From NCBI GenBank assembly GCA_032117915.1, contig JAULYI010000023.1, positions 1 through 20,353 on the forward strand: 20,353 bases of DNA, given 5' to 3'. Shown piece after piece: positions 7,303 to 16,150 of this stretch. Made by a program: the position numbers and the translations under genes. The DNA is from ZLKRG46 sp032117915 (GTDB taxonomy: Bacteria; Bacteroidota; Ignavibacteria; Kapaibacteriales; Kapaibacteriaceae). Each line of letters starts with the position of its first letter. Position 1 is the first letter of the stretch. The notes under the pieces were generated by a model that was not told the DNA's origin, did no database searches, and was given only the letters and a program-made list of their open reading frames with translations.

Positions 7303-9227
7303 GGATTCCCGAGCACATCATCGAGCAGGTACGATCGCAGTCCAACATCGTGGACGTGATCGGCGAACATGTGCGCCTGAAGCAGACCGGCAGGTCCTTT
7401 ACAGGACTGTGTCCGTTCCACAAAGAAAAATCGCCGTCGTTCCATGTGAATCCCGAGCGAGGCATCTACAAGTGCTTCGGCTGCGGTAAGGCCGGTAACG
7501 TCATCACGTTCGTCACCGAGCATCAGCGCCTCGGTTTCGTCGACGCGGTACGCGCGCTGGCCCAACGCGTTGGCATCGTGATACCGGAAGATGAGGTCTC
7601 AGATCCCACCGGTATGGGCGCCCGCAAGGATGCTGCGTATCGCGCGCTTCGCGCAGCAGCGGAATTCTATTCGGCCACCCTGGAGTCGACATCGGGGAAC
7701 ACAGCCAGGATCTACTTCGCTAAGCGAGGCTTCAGCGAGACCATCATCAAGGACTTTGCACTTGGAGCGTCACCAGCAGGGTGGGATGGACTGATGAACC
7801 ACCTGCGAGGCAGCGGTTTCACCGACGAGCACCTTGTGGATGCCGGACTCGTTGTGGTGCGCGAGGACGGACGCATGTATGACCGCTTCCGCGGTCGGGC
7901 CATGTTCACCATCCATGACGACGTAGGGCGTATCGTGGGTTTCACGGCGAGAGTGCTCGGCGACGAGCCCGATCAGCCGAAGTACATCAACTCGCCACAG
8001 TCAATTGTGTTCGAGAAGAGTCGCGTCCTGTACGGACTCGACAAGGCTAAGCGTCCCATCAACGCTCAGCGTAAAGCCGTTCTTGTCGAGGGTCAGGCCG
8101 ACGTTGTGTCGCTGCACCAGGCAGGCTTTACGACAGCGGTGGCCAGCAGCGGAACGGCTCTCACCCGCGAACACCTGCAACTGCTGAAGAAGCATGCCGA
8201 CACGGTGCTGTTTGTGTTCGATGCCGATAATGCCGGACAGAACGCAACGACCAAAGGCATAGAGCTCGCCCTGCAGACCGGGCTTGATCCGCGGATCGTA
8301 ACACTGCCTCCGGGTACCGATCCCGATGCCTACGTGCGCGAACACGGGCCCCAAGCGTTTGCCGAACGTCTTGAACAGAATATCACCTGTATCGCCTTCC
8401 AGGCAGAACGCTTCCGCATGCTTGGCGAACTCGACGATGCCGTTTCCCAAGCCAAGGCCGTTCGCTTCATGCTCACGTGGATCGCCGGTGTACCCGATAC
8501 GATCAGACATCCGTTCCTGGTGCGTGAACTCGCCGAGCAATTCCGACTGAACGAACAGGTCTTGCTACGTGAACTCGACCAACTTCGTCTGACGGCTCGA
8601 CGTCAGGACCTGCCCGGAACCGGCAGCCGCCAGACGGTGCCGCAGGCACAGGCAGTCATCGCCCAACCAACGCCCCCTACTCCGCCCTCGATCCTGGCAC
8701 CGGAACGTGAACTGATCAGAATATCGCTGACCAATGAAAACGGACTGGCGTTACTTGAGAACAAATACCTGGTGTCGACAGAGACCATGGTAACGGAACC
8801 GGCACGGCGGATCTTCCAACGTATTCTGATCACGCACGAGGAACATCCGGATGTGCTTCAGCACGTGGTAAACGACACCACGCTTGCCCCCGATGAACTT
8901 CGCGTTGTGGCCGACATTGCCTATGGTATCGAGACGCCGAGCGAGCGCTGGAACGATTTTGATGTTGAACTACCCGATCGGGAAGACGAACGCGTGATCC
9001 GTGATGCACTCCTGCGACTACGCATCGTTCGACTCGATACAAGAATAGAGGCGCTGTCCAGAACACTCGACGATATTGCCGACCAAGACGAGCGTGAGCG
9101 CATCATGGTGCGCATGAATCAATGCATCCAAACACGCGAGGAGACGCGACGTCTGTTCTATCATGACCTGGAGGACTTGCAATGGCTGCACGACGACGCG
9201 ACGTCGGCATCCTCGTCTTCTGCATAG
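7299..9227 (+). CDS. dnaG: DNA primase DnaG
   Basis: The 642-residue primase makes RNA primers for replication. An N-terminal CHC2 zinc finger has Cys38, His41, Cys59 and Cys62. The TOPRIM core has Glu264 (EGQADV, where most primases have EGYMDV) and Asp308/Asp310 (FDADNAG), almost exactly at E. coli positions 265, 309 and 311. A Pro/Gln-rich linker (about 455-470) leads to a C-terminal helical region that would contact the DnaB helicase. Length is normal. It sits between folK (4-bp overlap) and a YbbR gene (46-bp overlap). The common rpsU-dnaG-rpoD neighbours are absent. Confidence 0.95.
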   Translation: MRIPEHIIEQVRSQSNIVDVIGEHVRLKQTGRSFTGLCPFHKEKSPSFHVNPERGIYKCFGCGKAGNVITFVTEHQRLGFVDAVRALAQRVGIVIPEDEVSDPTGMGARKDAAYRALRAAAEFYSATLESTSGNTARIYFAKRGFSETIIKDFALGASPAGWDGLMNHLRGSGFTDEHLVDAGLVVVREDGRMYDRFRGRAMFTIHDDVGRIVGFTARVLGDEPDQPKYINSPQSIVFEKSRVLYGLDKAKRPINAQRKAVLVEGQADVVSLHQAGFTTAVASSGTALTREHLQLLKKHADTVLFVFDADNAGQNATTKGIELALQTGLDPRIVTLPPGTDPDAYVREHGPQAFAERLEQNITCIAFQAERFRMLGELDDAVSQAKAVRFMLTWIAGVPDTIRHPFLVRELAEQFRLNEQVLLRELDQLRLTARRQDLPGTGSRQTVPQAQAVIAQPTPPTPPSILAPERELIRISLTNENGLALLENKYLVSTETMVTEPARRIFQRILITHEEHPDVLQHVVNDTTLAPDELRVVADIAYGIETPSERWNDFDVELPDREDERVIRDALLRLRIVRLDTRIEALSRTLDDIADQDERERIMVRMNQCIQTREETRRLFYHDLEDLQWLHDDATSASSSSA

Positions 9228-10111
9228 TGCTGGCTGCACTGCTCTGGGGATATGTGACGCTGACACGCACCTACGAGGATTATATATCCGTGCCCTTCAA
9301 TGTGGTCACCCCAACCTCGGCAGCACTCCTCTCCACGGTGCCCGATCGCGTGACGGTGCGCGTGCGCGGTACCGGTTGGCAGCTTCTGAACATGCGTCTG
9401 ATCTCGAACACCACAACAAATACACTCGATCTGTCACTGCTGAAGCCGACGGATCAAATGACGTACGTCGTCACCAAGACCGATCTGCTGCGGTCCATCG
9501 TTGCTACGCCCGGCACGCAGGTGCTTGACGTCACCCCAGGGTCGATGACGCTGGCCACCGGAGACGTAGCCGTGCGACGCGTACCCGTGCGCCTTCGCTC
9601 GTCCATCATGTGCCGCGATGGCTTCATGACGATTGGAGAGCCTCGAGTACAACCGATGACTGTGGAACTACGCGGAAGCGCTGCCATGATCGATAAGATC
9701 AGCTCATGGCCTACCGAGCTACTTGTGCTCGAGGATCAGCACGAGGGCCGCGAGGTAACGATCGCACTGAGCGACTCCATGTCAACGCTGATGAGCGTTA
9801 CACCGAGGTCCGTTCGCGTAACGACCGATGTTCAGCAAAGTGCAGACCTTGTTGTGGACGGTATACCCGTTGAGCATGTCGCGACCAACCGACGCAATGA
9901 TTTCCGGATCAGACCGAGCCGCGTGTCGGTGATCGTCAAGGGTGGCATCGCAGATCTGTCGAGACTAACGGCTCGCCACTTCCGCGCGATCATCGACGAT
10001 TCAACATCGCTCGCCACAGGCCTCGCAAGACCTCGCATCGAAGCTCCTTCAACCGTCGTTGTCATCGGTACCATCCCTTCCATCGTACAGATAACGAGCG
10101 ACGCACGATAA
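9182..10111 (+). CDS. YbbR-like domain membrane protein
   Basis: The 309-residue protein has a short basic N-terminus (MAARRRD), one membrane helix (about 9-25), then an extracytoplasmic region with about three YbbR-type beta repeats (near 30-70, 130-175 and 220-260; e.g. SVPFNV followed by VTVRVRG, VPVRLR followed by TVELRGS, and IPVEHV followed by VSVIVKG). In Firmicutes the YbbR protein CdaR regulates the c-di-AMP cyclase CdaA, but no cdaA is nearby, so that role is only a possibility. The start at 9182 overlaps dnaG by 46 bp. The next in-frame start (GTG 9227) would remove the basic N-terminus and half the helix, so the overlap is probably real. Confidence 0.75.
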   Translation: MAARRRDVGILVFCIVLAALLWGYVTLTRTYEDYISVPFNVVTPTSAALLSTVPDRVTVRVRGTGWQLLNMRLISNTTTNTLDLSLLKPTDQMTYVVTKTDLLRSIVATPGTQVLDVTPGSMTLATGDVAVRRVPVRLRSSIMCRDGFMTIGEPRVQPMTVELRGSAAMIDKISSWPTELLVLEDQHEGREVTIALSDSMSTLMSVTPRSVRVTTDVQQSADLVVDGIPVEHVATNRRNDFRIRPSRVSVIVKGGIADLSRLTARHFRAIIDDSTSLATGLARPRIEAPSTVVVIGTIPSIVQITSDAR

Positions 10112-10123
10112 GTTCCCGTTACC

Positions 10124-10138
10124 TTGTGCCAGGCACAA
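10124..10138. repeat. Perfect short inverted repeat between ybbR and the secreted peptidase gene
   Basis: TTGTGCC, one base, GGCACAA. It lies 12 bases after the YbbR stop and 33 before the next ATG. It has no following T-run, so it may be an operator-like palindrome or a weak terminator; a role cannot be decided from the sequence. Confidence 0.35.
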
Positions 10139-10171
10139 CATTCAATCACCCGCTGATTTGGAGACGTGACC

Positions 10172-12331
10172 ATGACCGTACGCCTTCTCCTATGCTGTTT
10201 GCTACTCGCATGTAGCGTTGCCTCAGCCCAAAAGAGCGCTTACGTACCAGCCTATATCCGCGACACGAATACGGTCGAGGGAAAGCAGTTCGCTTGGGAA
10301 CGCACCGCACAGAGTGCGAACTTCTTCATGATCTGGGGTGCCGGAGTCGGTAACGATCCATCGATCTACGAGAATCCCGATCTGCGCTTCGATCCTGCAC
10401 GCGTACTGGATACGATGGAGTACGTGTATCGCCGGTGCAAGGACATGGGTATGATCAACCAGGATAGTGCATCACTAGCCAATGTGTACAAGTACGTGAT
10501 CGTGATGTACAACACGTATGGTCCGGGCGGCCCCGAAGGATGGGCCAACGGCTGGGCCGTCGACGACTCGATTGGTGCATTCTGGGTACATCCCGGTGCC
10601 ACACGCGACGGTGGCGTGATCGCCCACGAGTTCACGCACTCGCTGCAGGCGATGTATCACATCGACGGACAGAATCCGAATCGTGGCCCAAAGGCGATCT
10701 ACGATAACGATGGTCTGTTCTATGAGACGCACGCTAACTATGTGCGGAATGTGATCTATCCCCAGGCCGTAACCTCGGATATCGATGCTCATCATTATCT
10801 CATGCTCGAACCGGACTGGAAGTTCAATTACGAGGGATATCATTTCCTGCTCCACATTCACCAGACACTCGGTCTTGATATGGTTAGTCGGATGTGGACC
10901 GAGTGGCTGCCGTTGGAGTATCCGTTGATGACGCTCAAGCGCCTTGCGGGAATGACGCAAGGAGTATTCAACGACTACATGTACGACTATGCCTGCCGGG
11001 CCGTATCGTGGGACTACGACCCGTGGGGACCATACCTGCGCGCATCCCGCACAGAGCGCATGCGTGCCGACTGGGGACGTATATGGGCCCAGCGTACGTT
11101 CGATGTGGTACGCGCGATCGATACGACCATCGGCCGTTACTACTCGGATCCGTACAATGCGCCACAGGACTACGGCTACAACGTTGTTCCGCTCTATGTG
11201 ACGGACCGTTCCAAGCCTGTGGAGCTTGACTTCATCGGGCATACCGAGGTCAATGATCACGCCGGATGGCGCTACGGACTGGTAGCCGTAGGCAAGGATG
11301 GCGCAACGCAGCGCAGGGGCACCATGTCCAGCGACCCAAGATCAACACTGGCAATGGCGCTGCAACCGCAGGACTCCATGCTCTACCTTGTGGTGCTTGG
11401 CGCACCTGTCGATACCATGCATGCGAATCCGGAACTGCATAACACATGGAACGGCAATCCTAAACGATACCACTATCCGTGGGAGATGCGCCTTCGAAAT
11501 GCACGGCCGGAAGGATATCAGGACCCCGAACTGGTACGTCCTCAGCTGCGCACCTCGCCCGGCAAGCGTCATCCAAACGGCGGTGGCTGGGTCGACAACC
11601 GCTCCGTGGTCGATGCCTCCGTCTTTGTCGGACCAAGAGCCATCGTCGCGGGTGCCTCGCGGATCACAGGCAACACGCGCATCGACGGCTATGCCTACGT
11701 ACAGGACGCAGAAATCTCCGGATCAGTGGTGGTCACAGACAATGCCTTCATGCTCGGCGGCGTAGCAACCGACTCGGTCCGCATCATCGATCAGTGTCTG
11801 GCTGTTAACGACTCCCTCCGTGGTGGTGCCATCCTTGGAGGATGCTCACAGGTTCTGAACTACACCTTAGGGGGCGATGTGAAGGTCGATGGCGACCTCG
11901 TCGTGTACAATGAAGACGGGGCATGCTTTAGTGGTGAGTACCATGTTCTGACGCAGTACTACCGTAACGAGCTCCTTCCGTGTGACGGTCGTGACAGCAC
12001 CCATCCTGAGAATGTGAGCGTCAACCGCCCCATCGTGTTTGAAACTGTCAGCGTCGCACAGGACCATGCGCCAATCACAGACATTATGCCGAATCCGGTC
12101 ACAGACGATCAATGTACCGTCCTACTGGGCGACGTGGAGCGAGTTCTTGCTCATCGTGCCGTGCTCATCGATGTCACGGGTACGACCTATCCGATGCCGT
12201 CGTGGACGATGTCTACATCGGTCAGCATCAGTATGAACGTGCAGCATATCCCCACCGGGACCTACACGCTGTGTACCCTCGATAGTAACGGCAACATACT
12301 GGCACGACGACCCTTCGTTCGCCTACGCTAG
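10172..12331 (+). CDS. Secreted HExxH metalloprotease-like protein (DUF6055/AvrXca-like) with T9SS sorting domain
   Basis: The 719-residue protein has a signal peptide (about 1-20, ending ASAQ). A catalytic-like domain carries HEFTH (152-156) and a candidate third zinc ligand Glu185 in GLFYETHANY, a gluzincin-style arrangement resembling the DUF6055 (Svx/AvrXca) family. About 475-590 is a run of hexapeptide-like turns (FVGPRAIVAGASRITGNT and on) that suggests a left-handed beta-helix. About 634-719 is a type IX secretion type-A sorting domain (ITDIMPNPV, then IPTGTYTLCTLDSNGN, ending FVRLR). It is therefore probably exported by T9SS and displayed or released. The ATG at 10172 is used because GGAG ends 8 bases before it. 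The substrate is unknown, and the DUF6055 call is from motif memory. Confidence 0.72.
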   Translation: MTVRLLLCCLLLACSVASAQKSAYVPAYIRDTNTVEGKQFAWERTAQSANFFMIWGAGVGNDPSIYENPDLRFDPARVLDTMEYVYRRCKDMGMINQDSASLANVYKYVIVMYNTYGPGGPEGWANGWAVDDSIGAFWVHPGATRDGGVIAHEFTHSLQAMYHIDGQNPNRGPKAIYDNDGLFYETHANYVRNVIYPQAVTSDIDAHHYLMLEPDWKFNYEGYHFLLHIHQTLGLDMVSRMWTEWLPLEYPLMTLKRLAGMTQGVFNDYMYDYACRAVSWDYDPWGPYLRASRTERMRADWGRIWAQRTFDVVRAIDTTIGRYYSDPYNAPQDYGYNVVPLYVTDRSKPVELDFIGHTEVNDHAGWRYGLVAVGKDGATQRRGTMSSDPRSTLAMALQPQDSMLYLVVLGAPVDTMHANPELHNTWNGNPKRYHYPWEMRLRNARPEGYQDPELVRPQLRTSPGKRHPNGGGWVDNRSVVDASVFVGPRAIVAGASRITGNTRIDGYAYVQDAEISGSVVVTDNAFMLGGVATDSVRIIDQCLAVNDSLRGGAILGGCSQVLNYTLGGDVKVDGDLVVYNEDGACFSGEYHVLTQYYRNELLPCDGRDSTHPENVSVNRPIVFETVSVAQDHAPITDIMPNPVTDDQCTVLLGDVERVLAHRAVLIDVTGTTYPMPSWTMSTSVSISMNVQHIPTGTYTLCTLDSNGNILARRPFVRLR

Positions 12332-12333
12332 TG

Positions 12334-12354
12334 AGGCGCGCAACATGCGCACCT
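12334..12354. terminator. Possible bidirectional terminator hairpin
   Basis: AGGCGCGC, loop AACAT, GCGCACCT forms a 7-of-8-bp stem that fills the 22-bp gap between the convergent stops of the secreted peptidase gene and queA. There is no clear T-run, but position and GC content favour a terminator for either strand. Confidence 0.4.
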
Positions 12355-13574
12355 TAGCGTATCAGTAGCGAACTGTCGCCATAACTCAGGAAGCGATAAT
12401 CGTTCGCAAGGGCTGATGCGTAGACGTCACGCCATCGTTCGCCAATGAACGCGGCAACAAGCAGCAACAGCGTGTTACCGGGCTGGTGAAAGTTGGTCAC
12501 AAGCGCATCGGCCATAGCGATGCGACAACCCGGGGCCAGCATGATACCCGTATCACCCCATGCCTCATCAACGCCATGCGCGTCGAGCCATTGAACGATG
12601 GCCGCCATGGCTTCGGCGCGAGACACGCTGTCCAACGAACTGTCGAATGCCTCCCATTGACCAACGTCCAGCGAGGTTACGGTCTCGATACCATCTCGCG
12701 CAATGCGGGCCCCAACGCAGAAGAGTGACTCGACGGTGCGCAGCGCCGTCGTGCCAACAACCGTCAACCACGGTTGTTGGCTCCGAGCACGTTCGGCGAG
12801 TAACGCAGCGGACTGCCGCGTTATGCCAAAGCGCTCGCGATGCATATCGTGATCGGCAGCGTCTTCTACCTCGACAGGCTTAAAGGTCCCCAGGCCCACA
12901 TGCAGCGTCACATCCACGCGCTTCACGTCGTTGGCATCAAGGTCATGCAGGACCCGATCGGTGAAGTGCAGCGAGGCCGTCGGGGCAGCAACCGACCCCT
13001 CGACCTGCGCGAAGACGGTCTGATATCGTTGCTTATCGTCGCTATCCGTTTCGCGCTTGATATACGGCGGTAACGGAATGTCACCGGCGTGCACAAGGAT
13101 CTCGGCCAAGGGGCGATCGTCCGCCCATGTCAGCGTTACGTGTGCTTCGGCGCCTTGGCGTTGTACCACGGTTGCGCGAAGGCCGGTTGCCTCATGCATC
13201 AGCTCCATGTCTTCGCGGATGTTTCGTCCGCCGAGCAGACACTCCCACGTCGAGACATCGGCCGAGGCAAGCACAACGGACGGATCGGCAGACGGTGCCA
13301 CGGGGCGCGTTAGAAAGACCTCGACCATGCCACCCGTAGGTTTTTGCATCCGTAGCCGCGCATGGATCACGCGTGTGCGGTTCACCACTAGCGTTGACCC
13401 TGCCGGTAGAATTTCCGGCAGTTCGCAGAACACGCGATGGTCGATGATGCCGTCCGATCGGCTGACCAGCAGTTTACTGGCATCGCGTTCCGGAAGCGGA
13501 TACATGGCGATACGGCCCGAGGGCAGGTCGTACGTGTAATCTCGTAGTTGTAGCGGGGGGATTCCGTGAGGCAT
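12354..13574 (-). CDS. queA: tRNA preQ1(34) S-adenosylmethionine ribosyltransferase-isomerase
   Basis: The 406-residue enzyme transfers and rearranges the ribosyl group of S-adenosylmethionine onto preQ1 at position 34 of tRNA, making epoxyqueuosine. Family blocks are all present: YDLPSGRIAMYPLPERDASK, LVVNRTRVIHARL, WECLLGGRN, VEGSVAAPTASLHFT, HVGLGTFKPVE followed by HDMHRERFGI, VVGTTALRTVESL, TNFHQPGNTLLLLVAAF and YRFLSYGDSSLLI. The ATG at 13574 is chosen because the 22 residues added by the ATG at 13640 are unlike the family. It is transcribed away from sppA across a 97-bp divergent gap in which no clear promoter was found. Related queF and queD lie 2.2 kb away. Confidence 0.93.
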   Translation of the reverse strand: MPHGIPPLQLRDYTYDLPSGRIAMYPLPERDASKLLVSRSDGIIDHRVFCELPEILPAGSTLVVNRTRVIHARLRMQKPTGGMVEVFLTRPVAPSADPSVVLASADVSTWECLLGGRNIREDMELMHEATGLRATVVQRQGAEAHVTLTWADDRPLAEILVHAGDIPLPPYIKRETDSDDKQRYQTVFAQVEGSVAAPTASLHFTDRVLHDLDANDVKRVDVTLHVGLGTFKPVEVEDAADHDMHRERFGITRQSAALLAERARSQQPWLTVVGTTALRTVESLFCVGARIARDGIETVTSLDVGQWEAFDSSLDSVSRAEAMAAIVQWLDAHGVDEAWGDTGIMLAPGCRIAMADALVTNFHQPGNTLLLLVAAFIGERWRDVYASALANDYRFLSYGDSSLLIR

Positions 13575-13671
13575 GGGAAGGGAGTAAATTGCCGTTGTGC
13601 AACTTTCTTGGATCGCGGCCGTACGTGGGCTGCATTCCAAGCGATGAGAACAACTTTTTGGAGTCTGAACG

Positions 13672-15609
13672 ATGCAAGATAGCGCCTCATTTCCTCCCGG
13701 TCCACCACTGCCCCCTACCTATAACCAACCCCGAAAGCGGTCACGCTGGTGGATTCCTTTGGCGGTGATCGCCGGAGTTATCATCGCTGGCATCATTGGT
13801 GTGACACTCTTTGTAGAGATCATTTCCGAAAAGGTGTCCACAAAGAATGACGTGGTCTCTGTGAGCGACAACACCGTCCTGCTTATGGACCTGACGGGTG
13901 GTGTGCCAGAGTATAGCGTGCCCAAACCGTTCAGTTTTGGCGGAGAGCAAAGCGGTCCCACGCTACGCGATGTGCTGACGGTGCTGGACAGGGCTGCCAA
14001 GGATCCGAAGATCCGCGGCCTTTACTACAGGGCCAGTGGCGACGGTATGGGATTCGCCAAGCTGTCGGAGATCCGCGATGCACTGATCAAGTTCAAGGCG
14101 TCGGGCAAGTTCATGTATGCCTTTATCGAGGCCGGCTCCAAGAGCCAATACTACATAGCCTCGGTCGCAGATTCGATCTTTATGCCGCAGGAGGGAATGC
14201 TGGAGTTCTCGGCCTTCGGAACCAATGCGCCCTTTTTGAAGGGTCTGCTCGACAAGGCTGGCGTCGAGATGTTCGTGCAGCAGTACGAGGAGTACAAGTC
14301 GGCTGCCGAGACCTTCAGCCGCACGTCATGGAGCGAGCCTGCCAAGCTCGAGGTCCGCGAACTCCTGGCACAGCGTCAGCAGCTCTTTGTTGATGCCGTC
14401 GCCGGAGCACGAAAGCTTGACCGTCAGACGGTGATCAACCACCTTGACACGGGACTCATGGCTGCCGAAGAGTTACTGCAGGCTGGACTGATCGACGGCC
14501 TGATGATGGAAGCTGACCTTCGCGAATTCGTAAGCAAGCGCCTTGATACCGCCGGCGTCAAGAGTCGGGGCAAGATGCGTCACGTCACCGTAAGCCAGTA
14601 CCTTGCCAGCGACGAACCGACGATCGACGACGTTGCGGCGGACAAACGGATAGCCATCGTCTATGCCTCCGGCGCCATCGGTATGGGCAAAAACACCGAC
14701 CCCTTCGACGGCGAGGGAATCTATCCGAAGAATCTCATCGCCGATCTGCGTCGTGCCGCCAATGACGACGACATCAACGGCATCATCCTACGTATCGACA
14801 GTCCCGGCGGCTCCGTGATCGGCTCGGACGAGATCTGGCGTGAGATCCGCGTGCTGCGCGAAAAGAAGCCCATCTATGCGTCGATGAGTGATGTCGCAGC
14901 ATCGGGCGGCTACTACATCGCCATGGCATGCGACACCATCATCGCTCACCCTGCGACGATCACAGGCTCCATCGGCGTCATCCTGTCGATTCCCAACCTG
15001 TCCGGCACCATGGGCAAGCTCGGCGTCACGGTCGATACGATCAACCTTGGCCGCTCTGCCAACCTGATGAATCCGCTCATGCCCTTCACACCGGAGTTCA
15101 AGCGTCGGATCGACCAGACGGCATCACCGATCTACCGCCGGTTTGTCCAGAAGATGGCCGATGCCCGCGGTAAGTCCTTCGAGGATGCCCGAGCAGTCGC
15201 AAAGGGCCGCGTGTGGACCGGTGAGGCAGCCAAGAATGCCGGTCTTATTGATGCAACCGGTGGACTGGACGTTGCGATCAACATGATGAAGAAGCGCATC
15301 GGCGTGAAGCCCGAGGACAACGTCAAGATCCACACCTATCCCGAAAAGAAAGACGAGTTCGCCGCGCTACTGAAACTCCTTGGCATGGGCCAGCCCGACG
15401 AGGATGAAGGTGAAGCCGATATCACGGCCGATGCCCTCGCACAGCGACTCGTTTCGAAGGCTGTTGCCGACGAGACCGCTGCCGGACAGATCTGGAAGAC
15501 ACTTCCGCCGTCGGCACGCCAGCAGATCAAGCATACGGCAGTACTGATGGAACTCGGCAGACGCGAACATGCCATGGTTGCCCTGCCGGCGTTGGTACCC
15601 GTGGACTAA
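13672..15609 (+). CDS. sppA: Signal peptide peptidase SppA, 67K type
   Basis: The 645-residue membrane-bound serine protease degrades cleaved signal peptides. A Pro-rich cytoplasmic N-terminus is followed by one membrane helix (about 25-48) and two tandem S49 domains, as in the E. coli-type long form. The Ser/Lys dyad is intact. Lys209 lies in EEYKSAAETF of the first domain (same number as in E. coli), and Ser411 in SDVAASGGYYIAM of the second. RIDSPGGSV and the TGSIGV motif are also seen. GGAG at 13660-13663 is a good ribosome-binding site for the ATG at 13672. The final ~100 residues form an acidic extension (DEDEGEADI). It is probably monocistronic; two inverted repeats follow. Confidence 0.94.
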   Translation: MQDSASFPPGPPLPPTYNQPRKRSRWWIPLAVIAGVIIAGIIGVTLFVEIISEKVSTKNDVVSVSDNTVLLMDLTGGVPEYSVPKPFSFGGEQSGPTLRDVLTVLDRAAKDPKIRGLYYRASGDGMGFAKLSEIRDALIKFKASGKFMYAFIEAGSKSQYYIASVADSIFMPQEGMLEFSAFGTNAPFLKGLLDKAGVEMFVQQYEEYKSAAETFSRTSWSEPAKLEVRELLAQRQQLFVDAVAGARKLDRQTVINHLDTGLMAAEELLQAGLIDGLMMEADLREFVSKRLDTAGVKSRGKMRHVTVSQYLASDEPTIDDVAADKRIAIVYASGAIGMGKNTDPFDGEGIYPKNLIADLRRAANDDDINGIILRIDSPGGSVIGSDEIWREIRVLREKKPIYASMSDVAASGGYYIAMACDTIIAHPATITGSIGVILSIPNLSGTMGKLGVTVDTINLGRSANLMNPLMPFTPEFKRRIDQTASPIYRRFVQKMADARGKSFEDARAVAKGRVWTGEAAKNAGLIDATGGLDVAINMMKKRIGVKPEDNVKIHTYPEKKDEFAALLKLLGMGQPDEDEGEADITADALAQRLVSKAVADETAAGQIWKTLPPSARQQIKHTAVLMELGRREHAMVALPALVPVD

Positions 15610-15630
15610 CGCATAGCAACAGACCACGCC

Positions 15631-15656
15631 CCCTACCCCGCCTTGCTGTGGTAGGG
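15631..15656. repeat. Inverted repeat after sppA (possible terminator)
   Basis: CCCTACC and GGTAGGG form a perfect 7-bp stem around a 12-nt loop, starting 21 bases after the sppA stop. There is no T-run. It could end the sppA transcript. Confidence 0.35.
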
Positions 15657-15669
15657 TACGTATCACTGC

Positions 15670-15727
15670 ACGTGGGTGCAGGTGACGATGGACGAACGAC
15701 CGTCCATCCAATCACCTGCACCCATGT
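15670..15727. repeat. Long nested inverted repeat between sppA and queF
   Basis: Outer arms TGGGTGCAGGTGA (15673-15685) and TCACCTGCACCCA (15712-15724) are perfect 13-bp complements. They extend by three more pairs, one of them G-U, to 15670/15727. Inner arms GATGGACG and CGTCCATC (15687-15694, 15701-15708) enclose a 6-nt loop, and a 1 x 3 internal bulge separates the two stems. There is no T-run or target duplication. It may be a terminator, a structured RNA or a palindromic repetitive element. Confidence 0.6.
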
Positions 15728-15770
15728 TCGTTCTATGAGCGCGGCGCACAGCCAAGCCACGCCGATTCCG

Positions 15771-15778
15771 TAGTTTTG
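15771..15778 (+). promoter_or_regulatory. Putative -7 promoter element for queF-queD-gltX
   Basis: TAGTTTTG is a perfect TAnnTTTG element 32 bases before the queF ATG. Transcription would start near 15783, giving a leader of about 28 nt. The -33 TTTG is not evident. The leader is too short for a preQ1 riboswitch. Confidence 0.45.
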
Positions 15779-15810
15779 CGGTTCGTTTCACATGTATCGA
15801 GCGATACGTC

Positions 15811-16149
15811 ATGGACATTGAGACCTTTCCGAATCCGCGCCCAGAGCGCCCCTACACCATCACCCACGTTAACCCGGAATTCACATCAGTGTGCCCGAAG
15901 ACGGGCCTGCCCGATTTTGGGACCATTACAGTGCGATACACGCCCGGTGCAACGTGCATCGAGCTTAAGGCGCTGAAATACTATTACCTGGACTTCCGCA
16001 ACAAAGGCATCTTTTACGAGGCCGTCACCAACAAGATCCTTGACGATCTCGTGGCAGTATGCGATCCGGTTGAAATGACCGTCACAGCCGAGTGGAAGGC
16101 ACGGGGCGGCATTCACAGCGTCATCGAAGTAACCCACCGTCGTCCCTGA
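15811..16149 (+). CDS. queF: NADPH-dependent 7-cyano-7-deazaguanine (preQ0) reductase
   Basis: The 112-residue unimodular (YkvM-type) enzyme reduces the nitrile of preQ0 to preQ1 in queuosine synthesis. Nucleophile Cys28 and Asp35 lie in SVCPKTGLPD. The QueF NADPH-binding motif is ELKALKYYY (51-59), and Glu70 lies in FRNKGIFYEAVTN, where Tyr69 replaces the His seen in B. subtilis, a substitution I recall from other members. Length is that of the short family, distinct from the ~280-residue bimodular enterobacterial form. The queD start follows 1 bp after its stop, so the two are co-transcribed. Confidence 0.95.
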   Translation: MDIETFPNPRPERPYTITHVNPEFTSVCPKTGLPDFGTITVRYTPGATCIELKALKYYYLDFRNKGIFYEAVTNKILDDLVAVCDPVEMTVTAEWKARGGIHSVIEVTHRRP

Positions 16150-16150
16150 C

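Noticed and set aside
10475..11260. 261-residue minus-strand ORF
   Set aside because: It lies wholly antisense to the well-supported secreted peptidase gene and shows no recognisable domain; it is a codon-bias shadow.
15779..15810. preQ1 riboswitch before queF
   Set aside because: The leader from the likely transcription start is only about 28 nt, and no preQ1 aptamer pattern was seen.
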